DNA from: Pseudofrankia saprophytica
GTDB lineage: Bacteria; Actinomycetota; Actinomycetes; Frankiales; Frankiaceae
DNA length: 64,000 nucleotides
Reading direction: 5' to 3'
NCBI RefSeq assembly: GCF_000235425.2
Contig: NZ_KI912266.1
Coordinates: forward strand, 1,996,088-2,060,087
Position numbers and translations under genes: made by a program. The notes under the pieces were generated by a model that saw nothing but the letters and a program-made list of their open reading frames with translations, had not been told where the DNA came from and searched no databases. Within the stretch, counting starts at the first letter, position 1. The number at the start of each line of letters is the position of its first letter. Positions 9,223-18,462 of this stretch are shown here, one piece after another.

Positions 9223-10533
9223 TCAGGATGCTGGTGACAGTGCTCTGATCTGCCCGTCGATGTTTTGACCGTGCTTGCTGTCTCCCAGCATTGGCCGGAT
9301 CGCGCGTACGCGGTCCATCCCGGTCGCGTACCAGTCGGTGGCGAGCGTCTCGATCGCTTGACCAAGGTAGTCAGCGACGCGGTCGCCATCCCGGCCGTGT
9401 GCTCCGGCAAGATCGGCGAGGATGACGCTGCGCTGTTTGCTTCCCCGCGTGCCGAGCTGGTCCGCCGCCGCGGCCAGTCGGCGGGCAGCTTCCGGATGAT
9501 CGCCCGTTGTGAGGGCGGCGTAGCCGGCGAAGGAATCAAGACGGGCCGCGTCGTAGAAGTCGAACCACGTGAGATCGCCGGCATCGTCGGGCAGCGAGGC
9601 TTCGGCGAGGTCGATCTGGTGGCGGCTGGTTGTCGCGGCGCCGTTTCTGGCTTCGATCTCGGAGGACACGCAGTGCAGCCAGGACCGGACGATGGGGTGG
9701 ACGCCGTGCCAGCAGTGCTGCAGCGCGGCGGTGATCAGGTTCCGCGCACTGTCAGGGTCCTGGCTGAAGGCGGGGACGAAGGCCATGTGGCCGAGGACTG
9801 TGGCGGCGAGTGCGTGGTCGCCGGCCTCCTTGCTGGCTGTGAGGGCGACCTCGTAGCAGCGTGTGGCGATGGCAGGCTGGCCGAGGTCAAAGAAGGCGAG
9901 GCGTCCGGCGAGCAGCGCCGACTGGACCAGCCCGGCGGCAAGAGCAGCGCGCTGCGTGCCGCTAGCGCCGCGCAAGAGTGCGACGCCCAGGTGGGTGTGC
10001 GCGAAGGAGGCTTCGAATAGCGGACGCGGAGGACTGTTCCAGTACAGTTCTCGTTGACCGTTCGCGATTTCCGTGTAGGTCTCGGGGTCCACCTGGAAAG
10101 ATCTAGTCTGCGAGTCGTCCTCGGCCGACGTTGCGGACAGCAACGGGCTCAGCAGCGGTAGCGCTCCTGCTCCAAGTAGTGCGCGAAGGACGGCCGCGCG
10201 GTCCCAGTTCGCGTCACCAATCGCGCCAGACTGCATGCCGTCTGTCCTCCCCGTAGCGACGTCAGGGCGCATCTTTAGCTCGGCTGGCGTGAGCAGGCCG
10301 AGCTCGCTCGCGGGCTTTTCGAACACGGTCACCAGGTGTTTGCGGTAACGCGGCTCGGGGTGTCGCTCGCCGGTCTCCCATCGCCTGACCGTATTGGCGG
10401 ACAGGCCGGTGTACGTCTCGCCGGCGTGGTCCATCTCCATGCCGACGCGGCGGGCGACCTCGTCGTGTGACCAGCCATGTTGGAGTCGTTCCCAGGCCAG
10501 ATTCCGGTTCGGGGGATGACGATTACTCGCCAC
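9223..10533 (-). CDS. XRE-family regulator with TPR-like C-terminal domain
   Basis: This 436-aa protein has an N-terminal helix-turn-helix at about residues 8-60 (NLAWERLQHGWSHDEVARRV, then LSANTVRRWETGERHPEP). A long helical region of TPR-like type follows, resembling large Streptomyces/Frankia XRE regulators. The open frame continues to 10578 inside the inverted repeat, but the GTG at 10533 has a GGAGG site 6-7 bases upstream and starts just before the HTH. It converges with the HAD hydrolase. Autoregulation from the repeat arm is possible but unproven. Peptide or small-molecule sensing by the C-terminus is an inference. Confidence 0.82.
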   Translation of the reverse strand: MASNRHPPNRNLAWERLQHGWSHDEVARRVGMEMDHAGETYTGLSANTVRRWETGERHPEPRYRKHLVTVFEKPASELGLLTPAELKMRPDVATGRTDGMQSGAIGDANWDRAAVLRALLGAGALPLLSPLLSATSAEDDSQTRSFQVDPETYTEIANGQRELYWNSPPRPLFEASFAHTHLGVALLRGASGTQRAALAAGLVQSALLAGRLAFFDLGQPAIATRCYEVALTASKEAGDHALAATVLGHMAFVPAFSQDPDSARNLITAALQHCWHGVHPIVRSWLHCVSSEIEARNGAATTSRHQIDLAEASLPDDAGDLTWFDFYDAARLDSFAGYAALTTGDHPEAARRLAAAADQLGTRGSKQRSVILADLAGAHGRDGDRVADYLGQAIETLATDWYATGMDRVRAIRPMLGDSKHGQNIDGQIRALSPAS

Positions 10534-10571
10534 GCCGCACCTCCAACGTCTTGTCGGGCAGGTGTCGTCGA

Positions 10572-10799
10572 CCAGCATGAGGCTATCGGACGTGGCTACC
10601 TTCCGTCATCGGCTGGTTGCCATTGGACGGGCTGTGGAGGGTACCGCCCGCGCTGGTGGCCGGGTTTCCTGATCAGGCCGGCGGGGATCGTGCGCCGGGC
10701 CCTGCCGGCGACAGCCGATGCGGGCCACAGCGACCAGGGATGCGTGGTGGACACGTCGAGCATGAACGGTGGCACGCCAAGCGACAGCACTGACGGCGA
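10572..10799 (-). repeat. Right arm of 228-bp inverted repeat
   Basis: This is the partner of 8279-8506 in opposite orientation and of equal length. It lies between the divergent starts of the XRE regulator (10533, minus) and the epimerase pseudogene (10841, plus), as the left arm lies between two divergent genes. Recombination between the arms would invert the 2.07-kb segment carrying the HAD and XRE genes. Confidence 0.9.
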
Positions 10800-10840
10800 T
10801 CAGCAGGCTTCCGGCCCGCTGGGCCTGCGGCGGCAGTCCG

Positions 10841-11290
10841 ATGAACCGGGCGATGGCCACCGGCGCGGGCGGCTTCATTGGATCCCATCTCGTCGAGAAC
10901 CTGGTTGCCCGAGAAGTCACGACCGTCGCCGTCGGCTGCCGGTGCAGGGTTCCGACGCTCTCCCCGACGAGAACCTCGCGCCTGTAAGGGACGACCCGCA
11001 GTGCGTCCTCGTCAGTGCCGACCTGGCCCAGGACGGCCTGGATGATGCCGTCGTCGGGTGCGACATCGTCTTCCACCTGGCGACCCGACCAGGCGTTCGG
11101 CAGTCCTGGAGGGACGAGTTCGACGACTACACGCGGCCCAATGTGGTAGGCACGCGCCGTCGGCTTAACGCGTGCGTCCGGCGCGGTGTGCGCCGCCTCG
11201 TCCTCCAGCGTCCACGGTCCCCATCGCGCGACCGAGCCGGGAGTCGGACCCTACCTGTCCGACAACCACTGCAGACATACTGCGGACAGG
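10841..11290 (+). pseudogene. Decayed NAD-dependent epimerase/dehydratase
   Basis: Three frames together spell the N-terminal half of a sugar-nucleotide epimerase of the extended SDR family. The first is the Rossmann start ATGAGGFIGSHLVENLVAR (from about 10859). A second frame follows with SADLAQDGLDDAVVGCDIVFHLA and then RPNVVGTRRRLNACVRRGVRRLV. A third frame, from about 11186, has SSSSVHG, the counterpart of the catalytic Ser region. At least two frameshifts and loss of the C-terminal half make it nonfunctional. It may once have served cell-surface or secondary-metabolite sugar chemistry. Confidence 0.7.
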
Positions 11291-11299
11291 GCTGGCCTT

Positions 11300-11542
11300 C
11301 CACGCAACCCTGAGTGTCGGGATGATCTGGCCGATGGTGTAAATCTCGGCGAACGCTACAGGCGAGGGCAGCTATATGTGGAGCCGGGCGCCCAGCACTC
11401 TTTCGTCCGAGTTTAGATCTTCTGCCGGTCTCGTGTAGAAATCCTGGCGCCCGCGACTTTATGTTGCAGGTCGATAGTCGACTCCGTGTCGAACAAAATA
11501 TTAAGATCACACGTTGCATCACTTTTGCAGAACGGAGGACTG
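11300..11542 (+). promoter_or_regulatory. AT-richer leader region of the lanthipeptide cluster
   Basis: About 240 bases without a credible gene precede the first cluster gene. From 11410 to 11530 the DNA is noticeably richer in A/T than its surroundings (for example AAAATATTAAGATC), as expected of a promoter region. A GGAGG ribosome site ends the segment, five bases before the ATG at 11543. I cannot assign exact -35/-10 boxes. Confidence 0.4.
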
Positions 11543-12820
11543 ATGGGTCAGGTGCTTGATGTGGCCGAAGAGGCCGGCCAGGCTCGCGCCGCGATGGTGG
11601 AGAAGATGATCGCGGATGGAGACATCCGTTCGTCGGAAGTGGAGGCGGCGTTTCGCCGGGTGTCGCGGGAAGCTTTCATGCCGTCCGAGACGTCGCTGCT
11701 CGCGGCGTACAACGCGGCGGATTCGGTGACCACGAAACGTGACGCGGCTGGAGTGATTATTTCCTCCGTGTCGGCGCCTTTTATTCAGGCGCGGATGTTG
11801 GAGCAGGCCGAGCTGCGTCCGGGGATGCGTGTTCTGGAGGTGGGTTCCGGGGGCTGTAACGCGGCCCTGATCGCCGAGGTTGTCGGCCGTCATGGCCGGG
11901 TGGTCAGTGTGGACATCGATCCGGAGATCGTGGCGAACGCGCGGGAGCTGCTTGCCACAGCGGGTTATGGCGATCGGGTGCGGGTGCTGGTCGGCGACGC
12001 CGACCATGGCGTGCCTGGTGAAGAGCCGTTTGACGCCGTGGTGATCACGGTGGGGGCGTGGGACGTGTCGCCGGCGTTGGTGGAGCAGCTGACCGCGGCG
12101 GGCCGGCTGGTGGTGCCGCTGCGGATGAACGGGATCACCCGGTCGATCGGTTTCCGTCGTGCCCCGGGCCATCTGGTCAGTACGTCGGCGGAGGTGTGTG
12201 GGTTCGTCCCGGCGCAGGGCGTCGGCGGCCACGCCGATCGAACCTTCCACCTTCCTGCGCCGTCGGGCGGGTCGGTCACAGCGCGGTTCGAGACGGGCGT
12301 GCCTGCGGAGCCGTCCCGGTTGGACGGGGTGCTCGCGGCGGGTCGCTCGCAGGCGTGGTCGGGCGTCCTGGGTAGGAGGGGGACGTCGTTCGCGGATCTG
12401 ACGTTGTGGTTCGCCTGCTATCTGCCGGGTTTCTGCCGGGTCGGTGTCGAGGACAAGGCGGCACTCGTCGGTGACGGGGTGCAGATGTTCCCGTATGGAG
12501 CGGCGGTCGGGGACTCGCTTGCTGTGCAGATCGTTCGGCTCGCCGGCCCGGAGGTGGCCCGCCCGGTGGGTGAGGGTGCCCGGCCGGGGGACTCGGAGTT
12601 CGGTGCCTGCGGTTTCGGTCCGCACGCAGGCGAGGCTGCCGCGGCGATGGTCGAGGCGACGCGGGCCTGGGACCGGACGGGCCGGGCCGCTCCTCGGTTC
12701 TCGCTATGGCCCGCAGGCACGGACTGGGCGTTGCTGCCGGCCGGCGCGGCGGTGTTGACGAAGACTCATCAGCTCGTCGCCATCGAGTGGCCCGGCGGTA
12801 TGGAGCCGGGCCCGTCCTGA
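11543..12820 (+). CDS. FxLD-system lanthipeptide methyltransferase (PIMT-like)
   Basis: This 425-aa protein has a protein-L-isoaspartate O-methyltransferase domain in its N-terminal half. After an entry helix (VEAAFRRVSREAFMP) comes the cofactor motif VLEVGSGGCNAALIAEVVG and the acidic VVSVDIDPEIVANAREL. A further 200 residues follow that are typical of the methyltransferase of FxLD lanthipeptide systems. Related LanS enzymes methylate an Asp of the cyclised peptide, leading to succinimide and isoaspartate; the same role is inferred here. The ATG at 11543 is chosen over a GTG at 11486 because of its GGAGG site. The precursor gene follows 60 bases downstream. Confidence 0.88.
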   Translation: MGQVLDVAEEAGQARAAMVEKMIADGDIRSSEVEAAFRRVSREAFMPSETSLLAAYNAADSVTTKRDAAGVIISSVSAPFIQARMLEQAELRPGMRVLEVGSGGCNAALIAEVVGRHGRVVSVDIDPEIVANARELLATAGYGDRVRVLVGDADHGVPGEEPFDAVVITVGAWDVSPALVEQLTAAGRLVVPLRMNGITRSIGFRRAPGHLVSTSAEVCGFVPAQGVGGHADRTFHLPAPSGGSVTARFETGVPAEPSRLDGVLAAGRSQAWSGVLGRRGTSFADLTLWFACYLPGFCRVGVEDKAALVGDGVQMFPYGAAVGDSLAVQIVRLAGPEVARPVGEGARPGDSEFGACGFGPHAGEAAAAMVEATRAWDRTGRAAPRFSLWPAGTDWALLPAGAAVLTKTHQLVAIEWPGGMEPGPS

Positions 12821-12880
12821 AGCGTGCGCGGACCTGACGGCCACGCGCGGATCACACCCGTATCTCCGACAGGAGGACCC

Positions 12881-13081
12881 ATGACCCCCACCGACACCGT
12901 CCACACCGCCAGCGCACCCACCAGCTCGGCGCCTGCCGAGCTCGACGAGTTCGAGTTGGACCTGCAGGTGATCGAGTCGCTCGTGCCCGGTGCGCCCATG
13001 GCCGACTGCGACACCAGCGACGGCTGCGGCTCGACCTGTGCGACGACGGCCTGCATCAGCAACGCGAACGACCCGTTCTAG
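12881..13081 (+). CDS. FxLD-family lanthipeptide precursor peptide
   Basis: This 66-aa peptide is the substrate of the cluster. The leader (about residues 1-39) contains the family motif FELD at 24-27 in the run EFELDLQVIESL. The core (about 40-66) is rich in lanthionine residues: Cys 43, 49, 53 and 58, and Ser/Thr at 45, 46, 51, 52, 55, 56 and 60. Asp 42, 44, 47 and 64 are candidate methyltransferase targets. The ATG at 12881 has an AGGAGG site five bases upstream; an upstream in-frame start at 12824 is much weaker. The exact leader cleavage site and any antibacterial activity are not visible from sequence, and no dedicated transporter or protease gene is in the cluster. Confidence 0.9.
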   Translation: MTPTDTVHTASAPTSSAPAELDEFELDLQVIESLVPGAPMADCDTSDGCGSTCATTACISNANDPF

Positions 13082-13091
13082 GAGCCGCTCG

Positions 13092-13127
13092 CCGCCGGCC
13101 CGCCCGAACGACCAGGCGGGCCGGTGG
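13092..13127 (+). terminator. Hairpin after the precursor gene (attenuator-like)
   Basis: A 10-bp perfect GC stem (13095-13104 pairing with 13115-13124, extendable across a G-T pair) encloses a 10-base loop. It sits 10 bases after the precursor stop and about 50 bases before lanB. There is no U-run, so it is more likely a partial terminator or RNA stabiliser that keeps precursor transcript above enzyme transcript, as in other lanthipeptide operons. Confidence 0.6.
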
Positions 13128-13175
13128 CCGGCCACAGGTTCTGCCCGTAGGCGGTTGAAAGGAGTGGCCGACACC

Positions 13176-16100
13176 ATGCCTGCCTCGTACACGCCGGCGG
13201 AGCCGGTATTGGTCCGACTGTCGACCGCGCCGGTCGGCCTGGATCTGCCGCACGGCGTCGGCATCCTCGACGACGCGGACGTCGACGGCAAGACCTGGCT
13301 GGCCGGGGTGTGGGCGCGACCCGACGTCTGTGCAGCAGTGGCGCTAGCGAGTCCCGCTCTTGCCGATCGGGTCGAACAGCTGGTGGGCCGCGAGGGCGCT
13401 GGCACGCAGGAGATACGGCGAGCTGTACTGGCGACCTGCTTCTACCTGGCGCGGTGGGCGCGCCGGGTGACGCCGTTCGGTCTGTTCGCCGGAGTCGCCT
13501 CGGTCAAGGTCGGTGACCGGGCCACGGTGGCGGCCGGGACACCGCGCGTCGCGGTACGAGCGGACGCGGCCTGGCTGCACAGCCTGGTAGCACGGTTGGA
13601 AGCCGACCCGAACGTGCGTGACGGGCTCACCGTGGTCGCGAACTCCCTCGGGGTGGTGCGCGATGGCAGGTTCGTGGTCCCGCAATGGCCCGTGCCGGTG
13701 GGCCTCAACCGGCGTGCGGAGGCTCCGGTCACGGAGATATCGGTGCGCTGCTCGCAACCGTTGGCCGCGACGCTCGCGGCGACGCACCTCCCACGGCGGT
13801 TCACCGACCTGCGCGCCGACCTCCAGATCGCGTTCCCGTCGGCCCGCGCGGCCACCATCCGCACGCTGCTCGACAGGCTCGTCGATCAGGGCGTGCTCCT
13901 GACGAACCTTCACCCGCCCGCGAGTGCCGTCGACGGACTCGCGCACGTCATCGATGTGCTGCGGGCGGTCATGGCCAGTGCCCCGGCACGCGCAGATCTG
14001 TCGGCGCCGGCGCAGGTTCTGGCCCGTTTGGAGGAGATCGCCGGCGAGTTGGCGGCAGCCAACCACGACGCGTCCACCGACGCCGAGCAGGCGACGGCGC
14101 GGCGCGCCCGCATCGCCGAGGTCATGCATGCGCTCGCCCCCGCAGGGGTGGGCGAGCCGATGACTGCGGGCGGCGTGCTGGCGGTCGACGTCCGCGCCGA
14201 CATGGAGATCACGCTGCCGGCCAGCGTGCTGCAGGAGGCCGCGGCAGCGGTGGAGACGCTGGTACGGGTAGGGACACGGCCGTTCGGACAGATGGCGTGG
14301 CTGGAGTACCACTCCCGATTCCTCGCGCGCTACGGGCCGGGTGCCCTCGTCCCCGTCGGAGAGCTGCTCGCTGACTCAGGGCTTGGCTATCCGACCGGTT
14401 TCCCGGCCGCGCCGCGGGCCCGGCCGGTGTGGCGAATGCTGACCGAACGCGACGCCCGCCTGCTGACGCTGCTGCAGCGCGCGGCGCTGGAAAGCGCTGC
14501 CGAGATCGAGCTGACCGACCGGGTGGTCGAGGCGCTGACCGTGGCCACCGAGGGCGAGGAGATCGTGGGTCCGGGGCGGGTCGAGTTCGGGTTCGCGCTG
14601 CACGCGGCCTCAGCCAAGGCGATCGACCGGGGCCGCTTCCAGCTGTGGGCGACAGCAACTCCGCGGGCGCAGACGAGCATGGCGGGCCGCTTCGCCTATC
14701 TGCTCGACGAGACCGACCGGGCCAGCCTGGCGGCCTCGTTCGGCGCCGGGCGAGACGGGGCGGTTGCGGTGCAGCTGTCGTTCCCACCGCGGTACACCCA
14801 CAACGGCAACGTGACCGGCGTGCCACGGCTGCTGGACGAGGTGCTCTCCCTCGGCGAACACCCCGACCCACGCGACACCCTCACGCTCGAGGACCTGGCG
14901 GTCACCGCCGACGCGGACCAGCTCTACCTGATGCGCCGGGCCACCGGGGAGCAGGTACTGCCGCGGATCCTGCACGCGCTCGACCTGCGGGGCCGCACCC
15001 CCAGACTCGCGCGTTTCCTCGCGGAGGTCGGGCAGAGCCGGTGTGCGTTCTACGGCCCGTTCGACTTCGGCGCCGCCCGCGCTCTGCCGCACACCCCCCG
15101 CATCCGCTACCGGCGCACCGTGCTCGTCCCGGCCCGCTGGCTCGTGACCGAACCATCTCTGCGCCGCCGAACCACTGCGGCAGTGTGGGACGAGGCGCTG
15201 GCCGGCTGGCGGAAACGATGGTCAGTCCCAGAACAGGTCGTGCTCTGTGAGGACGACCAACGCCTGCCGCTCGATCTAAGCCAGCCGCTGGACCGGGACC
15301 TGCTGCGCGCCCGGCTGAACCGCGCCGACCCGGCCACCCGGATCGAGCTGTGGGAACAAGGCGCCGCGGACAGGGACGGCTGGCTTGGCCGGCCCGCCGA
15401 GTTCACCGTGCCGATGGTGCGCACCGTCCCGATGTCGCGGCGGCCTCCGGTCGCGACCGCCGCCCCAGCGCCGGCCGGCCAGCCGGGCGACGCGTCGGTG
15501 GTACACGCGCAGCTGCACGGCAACCCCGCCCGATTCGCCGAGATCCTCACCGGCCACGCCACCGTGCTACTGACAGCCCTGCAGACCACCGGCCAGATCA
15601 GCCGATGGTGGGCAGGCCGGCAGCTGGATTTGATACGCCCGGAGACCGACCAGCACCTCGATCTCTATCTGCGCGTGCCCGAACAGGGCGCCTACGGCCC
15701 ACTTGCCGCCCGCCTCGCCGCGTTCGCCCGCGACCTCCAGGCCCGGGGCATGCTCGCCGGAATCGCCCTGGTCGGCTACCAGCCGCAGCCGGGACGCTAT
15801 GGCACCGGAGCCGCATTGGAGGCCGCCGAGGCGGTCTTCGCGGCCGACACCGCTGCCGCGATCGCCCAACTCGCCGGTGCTGCACCCAGCGCTGTTCCTG
15901 CGCAGGCGCTTGCCGCGGCGTCGCTGGCCCGACTCGCGTTCGCGTTCGCCCCCGACCCGACGACCGGAGCCCACCGACTCCTAGCCCTGCCCCATCCACC
16001 GACAGGCCCCCTGGACCGGGCCTTACGCGACCACACACTGCGCCTCACCGACCAGCCTGCCCCCGCCACCGTCGCCGCGGCATGGAACGCCCGGGACAAC

Positions 16101-16325
16101 GCGCTCACCCGCTACTACCGGATACTCGCCGAGCAGCGGGAGCCCGCGACCGTGCTGCGGTCGTTGCTGCACGACCATCACGTGCGCGCTGTCGGCATCG
16201 ACAAGGCCCTCGAAGCCACCAGCCTGCGCCTCGCCCAAGCCGCCGCCCGCCGCTACCTCGCCCTGCACCCAGCCACCACAGCCCGCGAGCCGCGGCTACC
16301 CGTGCCAGCGAACGCCGGCCCATGA
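13176..16325 (+). CDS. lanB: Class I lanthipeptide dehydratase LanB
   Basis: This 1049-aa protein is a full-length LanB, which dehydrates Ser/Thr of the precursor by tRNA-Glu-dependent glutamylation and elimination. The N-terminal glutamylation domain covers about residues 20-690 (for example FYLARWARRVTPFGLFAGVA near 90-110). The SpaB_C elimination domain covers about 770-1030 (VVHAQLHGNPARFAEILTGH). The ATG at 13176 is used, with GAAAGGAG upstream; a GTG at 13164 overlaps that site. The stop overlaps the start of lanC (ATGA), so translation is coupled. The family is cytosolic and acts with LanC. Confidence 0.93.
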   Translation: MPASYTPAEPVLVRLSTAPVGLDLPHGVGILDDADVDGKTWLAGVWARPDVCAAVALASPALADRVEQLVGREGAGTQEIRRAVLATCFYLARWARRVTPFGLFAGVASVKVGDRATVAAGTPRVAVRADAAWLHSLVARLEADPNVRDGLTVVANSLGVVRDGRFVVPQWPVPVGLNRRAEAPVTEISVRCSQPLAATLAATHLPRRFTDLRADLQIAFPSARAATIRTLLDRLVDQGVLLTNLHPPASAVDGLAHVIDVLRAVMASAPARADLSAPAQVLARLEEIAGELAAANHDASTDAEQATARRARIAEVMHALAPAGVGEPMTAGGVLAVDVRADMEITLPASVLQEAAAAVETLVRVGTRPFGQMAWLEYHSRFLARYGPGALVPVGELLADSGLGYPTGFPAAPRARPVWRMLTERDARLLTLLQRAALESAAEIELTDRVVEALTVATEGEEIVGPGRVEFGFALHAASAKAIDRGRFQLWATATPRAQTSMAGRFAYLLDETDRASLAASFGAGRDGAVAVQLSFPPRYTHNGNVTGVPRLLDEVLSLGEHPDPRDTLTLEDLAVTADADQLYLMRRATGEQVLPRILHALDLRGRTPRLARFLAEVGQSRCAFYGPFDFGAARALPHTPRIRYRRTVLVPARWLVTEPSLRRRTTAAVWDEALAGWRKRWSVPEQVVLCEDDQRLPLDLSQPLDRDLLRARLNRADPATRIELWEQGAADRDGWLGRPAEFTVPMVRTVPMSRRPPVATAAPAPAGQPGDASVVHAQLHGNPARFAEILTGHATVLLTALQTTGQISRWWAGRQLDLIRPETDQHLDLYLRVPEQGAYGPLAARLAAFARDLQARGMLAGIALVGYQPQPGRYGTGAALEAAEAVFAADTAAAIAQLAGAAPSAVPAQALAAASLARLAFAFAPDPTTGAHRLLALPHPPTGPLDRALRDHTLRLTDQPAPATVAAAWNARDNALTRYYRILAEQREPATVLRSLLHDHHVRAVGIDKALEATSLRLAQAAARRYLALHPATTAREPRLPVPANAGP

Positions 16326-17500
16326 CCACCCGGTCAGTGACCACGCCGCCTGGACCGAGGCGGACGGTGGTGGCCCAGTCGCTGGCCTCCGGCGCCGCGG
16401 GCGCAGCGCTCCTCTCGATCGAAGAGGCCCTGCACGACGAAGCGGGCTGGCCGGTAGCGCAGGCCGCGATCCGCCTGGCTACTCACGAGCCCCTCGACCT
16501 CGGCCCCCACGCCGGGCTCTTCCGCGGCGTGCCAGCGATCGGCCTGCTGCTCCACGCCGCCCAAGCAGACGGACAGCCTCGCTATGAGCGGGCGGTGGCC
16601 CACCTCGACCGGCACATCGAGTCACTCACGCTGCGCCGCGTATCCGCTGCGACCCAAAGCGCCGACCAAGGGCAGGTCGCGTTCCAGGACTTCGACATCT
16701 TCACCGGACTGACCGGCCTGGGGGCATACCTGCTCCGCTACCAGCCGGGCAGCGACGTGCTCGGCCGGGCACTGACCTACCTGACCCACCTGGCCGAACC
16801 CCGCCGCGACCCGGACGGCACCTGGACACCCGGCTGGTGGGTCAGCCACGACCCCGACACAACCGTGAAAACCCCAGGCGGCCACGCCAACCTCGGCATG
16901 GCTCACGGCGCCGCAGGCATCCTCGCCCTACTCGCCCTCGCCACCGCGCACGGCGTCCAGGTCGACGGCCAGCGCGACGCCCTCATCCAGATCTTGACCG
17001 AGTATGACCGGTGGCTCCAAGACGACCCCGCCGGCCCGTGGTGGCCACAATGGATCACCCGCGCAGACCTACGAGCCGGCCGGTCGTCCCAGCGCGCCGC
17101 GGGCCGCGCGTCCTGGTGCTACGGCGTACCCGGCGTCGCCCGGGCCCACCAGCTCGCCGCGATCGCCACCGCCGACCCGGCCCGCCAGCAGGCCGCCGAA
17201 GCCGTCCTCGCCGCGCACCTGACCGACGAACGGCTCGCCGGGCTCGCCGGACCGGGTCTGTGTCACGGGCCGGCCGGCACCTACCAGACGGTGTGGCGCG
17301 CCGCCGCCGACGCCCCCGCCCTCGCAGCCCGGCTCCCCGCGCTCGCGCGGCACCTGGCCCGCCACCATGCCTGCGACCCGGGCCCGCCAACCGCCACCGG
17401 CGGGCTGCTCACCGGCCACGCCGGCGACCGACTCGCCGCCACGACCGCACGCCACGGCACCACCCGCTCGGGATGGGACCTATGCCTACTGATCAACTAG
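16322..17500 (+). CDS. lanC: Lanthipeptide cyclase LanC
   Basis: This 392-aa protein is a LanC-like cyclase that joins Cys thiols to dehydrated residues. The zinc ligands are visible as Cys266 in SWCYGVPG and Cys314-His315 in LCHGPAG, and the HGAAG motif near residue 200 is also typical. The ATG overlaps the lanB stop by four bases, and its own 3' end overlaps the next gene by 19 bases, so the genes are tightly coupled. Length is normal for the family and no key residue is missing. Confidence 0.93.
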   Translation: MTTRSVTTPPGPRRTVVAQSLASGAAGAALLSIEEALHDEAGWPVAQAAIRLATHEPLDLGPHAGLFRGVPAIGLLLHAAQADGQPRYERAVAHLDRHIESLTLRRVSAATQSADQGQVAFQDFDIFTGLTGLGAYLLRYQPGSDVLGRALTYLTHLAEPRRDPDGTWTPGWWVSHDPDTTVKTPGGHANLGMAHGAAGILALLALATAHGVQVDGQRDALIQILTEYDRWLQDDPAGPWWPQWITRADLRAGRSSQRAAGRASWCYGVPGVARAHQLAAIATADPARQQAAEAVLAAHLTDERLAGLAGPGLCHGPAGTYQTVWRAAADAPALAARLPALARHLARHHACDPGPPTATGGLLTGHAGDRLAATTARHGTTRSGWDLCLLIN

Positions 17501-18462
17501 CCGCTCTCGTCACCGACCCGCTCACCAGGGCCGTCGACGCCGTCCTCGCCGGCACCCCCGCATCCCTCGCCGCCCTCAAAACCGGCGTGGACCCCGACAT
17601 GCTCACAGACGCCGTCGCGACCTACCAAGCTGCCGGCCGCACCGCCCTACACCGCCACGCTGAGAACGGCTGGTACCAGGTGAACATCCAGTTCACGGAC
17701 CCGGCCGGTGCGGAGATGGTCGTCGCCGGCCGGGTCGGCCCTGCGCTCGACCAGCTCCGCATCACTGGGGCTGTTCTCGGCTGGTGGTTCCTGCGTAAAC
17801 CGCCCGGCTGGCGCATCCGCCTGCAAGCCGCACCCGGCGTCGACCCGGCGACCGTGGTCCGTCCGCTTCTCGACGATCTGGTGGCGGCCGACGTGGCGGC
17901 ATGGCGGCCGGCCGTCTACGAGCCTGAGATCGCCGCGTTCGGCGGCACGACGGCGATGGACACCGTGCACGAGCTGTTCTGCGCCGACAGCCACGGCGTC
18001 CTGGCCTACCTGCGCCAGCCGACACCCGGCCTCGGCCGGGCAGCGGTATCGCTGCTGCTGTGCGGCACCCTGCTGACCGCCGCCGGCCTCGACACCTTCG
18101 AACGCGGCGACGTGTTCGACCGCATCACCCAGCTTCGCCCCCCACCCCGGGCCGCCGGCAGCGAACCAGCAGAACTCCACGGCCGCCTCCGAGGACTGAT
18201 CGCGGGCCCTGACCAGGCACGCGATCCACTGTTCGCGCCCGCCGGGCCGCTCGCCCACGCCACCGGATGGCGCACCGCGTTCCACACCGCTGGCCACACC
18301 CTCGCCACCGCCGCCACGACCGGCACGCTCGGACGAGGCCTACGCGCCGTCCTCACCCACATCATGATCTTCCACTGGAATCGAGTCGGCCTCGCTGCTA
18401 CCGATCAAGCAACCCTTGCTCACGCTGCCCGCCGCGCCTTGCTGCCCGACCTGCCCCGATGA
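17482..18462 (+). CDS. Thiopeptide-type bacteriocin biosynthesis protein (SpaB_C-like)
   Basis: This 326-aa protein matches the stand-alone SpaB_C / thiopeptide-type bacteriocin biosynthesis family: GWYQVNIQF, LGWWFLRKPPGWRIRLQ, YEPEIAAFGG and HIMIFHWNRVGL are characteristic. LanB already has its own C-terminal elimination domain, so this second copy may handle elimination at particular sites or another step such as an extra modification. Two in-frame ATGs exist (17473 and 17482); the second has GGGA five bases upstream. It overlaps lanC upstream and shares ATGA with the gene downstream. Confidence 0.85.
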   Translation: MPTDQLAALVTDPLTRAVDAVLAGTPASLAALKTGVDPDMLTDAVATYQAAGRTALHRHAENGWYQVNIQFTDPAGAEMVVAGRVGPALDQLRITGAVLGWWFLRKPPGWRIRLQAAPGVDPATVVRPLLDDLVAADVAAWRPAVYEPEIAAFGGTTAMDTVHELFCADSHGVLAYLRQPTPGLGRAAVSLLLCGTLLTAAGLDTFERGDVFDRITQLRPPPRAAGSEPAELHGRLRGLIAGPDQARDPLFAPAGPLAHATGWRTAFHTAGHTLATAATTGTLGRGLRAVLTHIMIFHWNRVGLAATDQATLAHAARRALLPDLPR

